NCBI RefSeq assembly: GCF_026914185.1
Contig: NC_070567.1
Location: forward strand, 5,172,001-5,236,000
Direction: 5' to 3'
Length of the DNA stretch: 64,000 nt
Origin: Puccinia triticina
Taxonomy: Eukaryota > Basidiomycota > Pucciniomycetes > Pucciniales > Pucciniaceae
Shown here: one piece after another, positions 63,628 to 64,000 of the stretch
Layout of the letters: each line of letters begins with the position of its first letter
Numbering within the stretch: the stretch's first letter is position 1
Notes under the pieces: model-generated
Databases searched by the model: none
What the model saw: only the letters and a program-made list of their open reading frames with translations
What the model was told of the DNA's origin: nothing
Translations under genes and position numbers: made by a program

Positions 63628-64000
63628 GGCGGACTAGTGATCACTAGTTAGTTGCATATATTCATCATCATCATCATATTTGGGATAAGGACAACGACTA
63701 GTGGAAAAGGCTCACGTCAACAGGTAATAATTGGTTGTTGTGAAAACGAGTGCTGGATCGATGAGCGAATGTGGTGCGCTGAGTTGATTAGCTGGTTTGT
63801 TGTGGAGATGGTTGGAGAGGAGGTTTCTTGGCGAGGAGTTTACTAATTTGTTTATACGCTGCTGCGTAGCCTCGTAGTTCACCCAGGCCCGCACAGAACA
63901 TTGTTGGTTGACCCTGCAGACCATCGGTGTGAATGATCAATGACGAGTCGACTCTCAGGCTTGGCGTCCGCCAGCGAGCAGTCTCTCGGCAGCTCTCGGC
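63628..64000. other. Upstream region of the secreted peptide gene, otherwise empty
   Basis: An ATC/CAT trinucleotide run at 63661-63678 and no recognised gene. The promoter of the minus-strand gene lies here. Confidence 0.5.

Overview
The window looks like a repeat-rich nuclear contig of a basidiomycete, most probably a rust fungus (Pucciniales). The reasons are short GT-AG introns in every recognisable host gene, a fungal cell-wall-integrity-type MAP kinase kinase, a mitochondrially targeted biotin synthase, and the mix of Ty3/Gypsy, gag-only LTR, CACTA/CMC, hAT, Harbinger-like, Helitron and LINE remnants. The species assignment is inference; the features below do not depend on it.

Region 1 (1-28 kb) is a stack of nested mobile elements. 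A gag-only-type LTR element (its 3' part and LTR at 26.2-28.0 kb) appears to hold a Ty3/Gypsy element (gag at the left edge, protease, RT-RNase H and integrase at 20.4-25.6 kb, candidate 3' LTR at 25.8-26.16 kb). The Gypsy gag is split inside its CCHC zinc knuckle by a 20,230-bp element (186-20415) that starts CACTA, ends TAGTG and is flanked by the 3-bp duplication AAG, the signature of a CACTA (CMC/EnSpm) transposon. It has inverted ends of about 0.5 kb and is filled mainly by a 173-bp tandem repeat, arranged as two convergent arrays. The arrays and ends were later hit by a hAT transposon (2642-7696, with transposase), a Harbinger-like element with TTA duplications (7728-9485, filled with a palindromic minisatellite) and a foldback element (19588-20331). 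No CACTA transposase is visible inside it.

Region 2 (28-40 kb) holds more nested repeats: a second gag-only LTR element (29389-34123) whose 5' LTR is split by an insert that itself carries a truncated LINE flanked by a perfect 77-bp direct repeat; a decayed CACTA/Plavaka-like transposase (34.8-37.7 kb); and two inverted copies of a small TIR element flanking an ORF with a conserved-looking C-terminus (38.2-40.1 kb).

Region 3 (41-55 kb) is the host-gene island: a four-exon orphan gene (1187 aa), a five-exon Mkk1/2-type MAPKK (559 aa), a membrane RING-H2 protein, mitochondrial ribosomal protein bL34m, and a seven-exon BIO2 biotin synthase (408 aa) divergent from bL34m. About 3.9 kb of repeats and unassigned sequence separates the MAPKK from the RING gene.

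Region 4 (55-64 kb) returns to repeats: a TIR element containing a TA-flanked foldback, a third LTR of the gag-only type, palindromic minisatellites and a broken Helitron-type PIF1 helicase. At the end is a small two-exon gene for a predicted secreted cysteine-rich peptide.

The most unusual signals are (i) the satellite-filled 20-kb CACTA element, (ii) a shared LTR design in three LTR families, with a stem-loop abutting a GTRAG splice-donor-like site, a second copy of that stem-loop 50-60 nt on, and a terminal stem-loop just before the final ACA, and (iii) three stem-loops in the Gypsy element that present GTAAGT in the loop. All exon models are by eye and all similarity statements are from recall of family motifs; no search was run.
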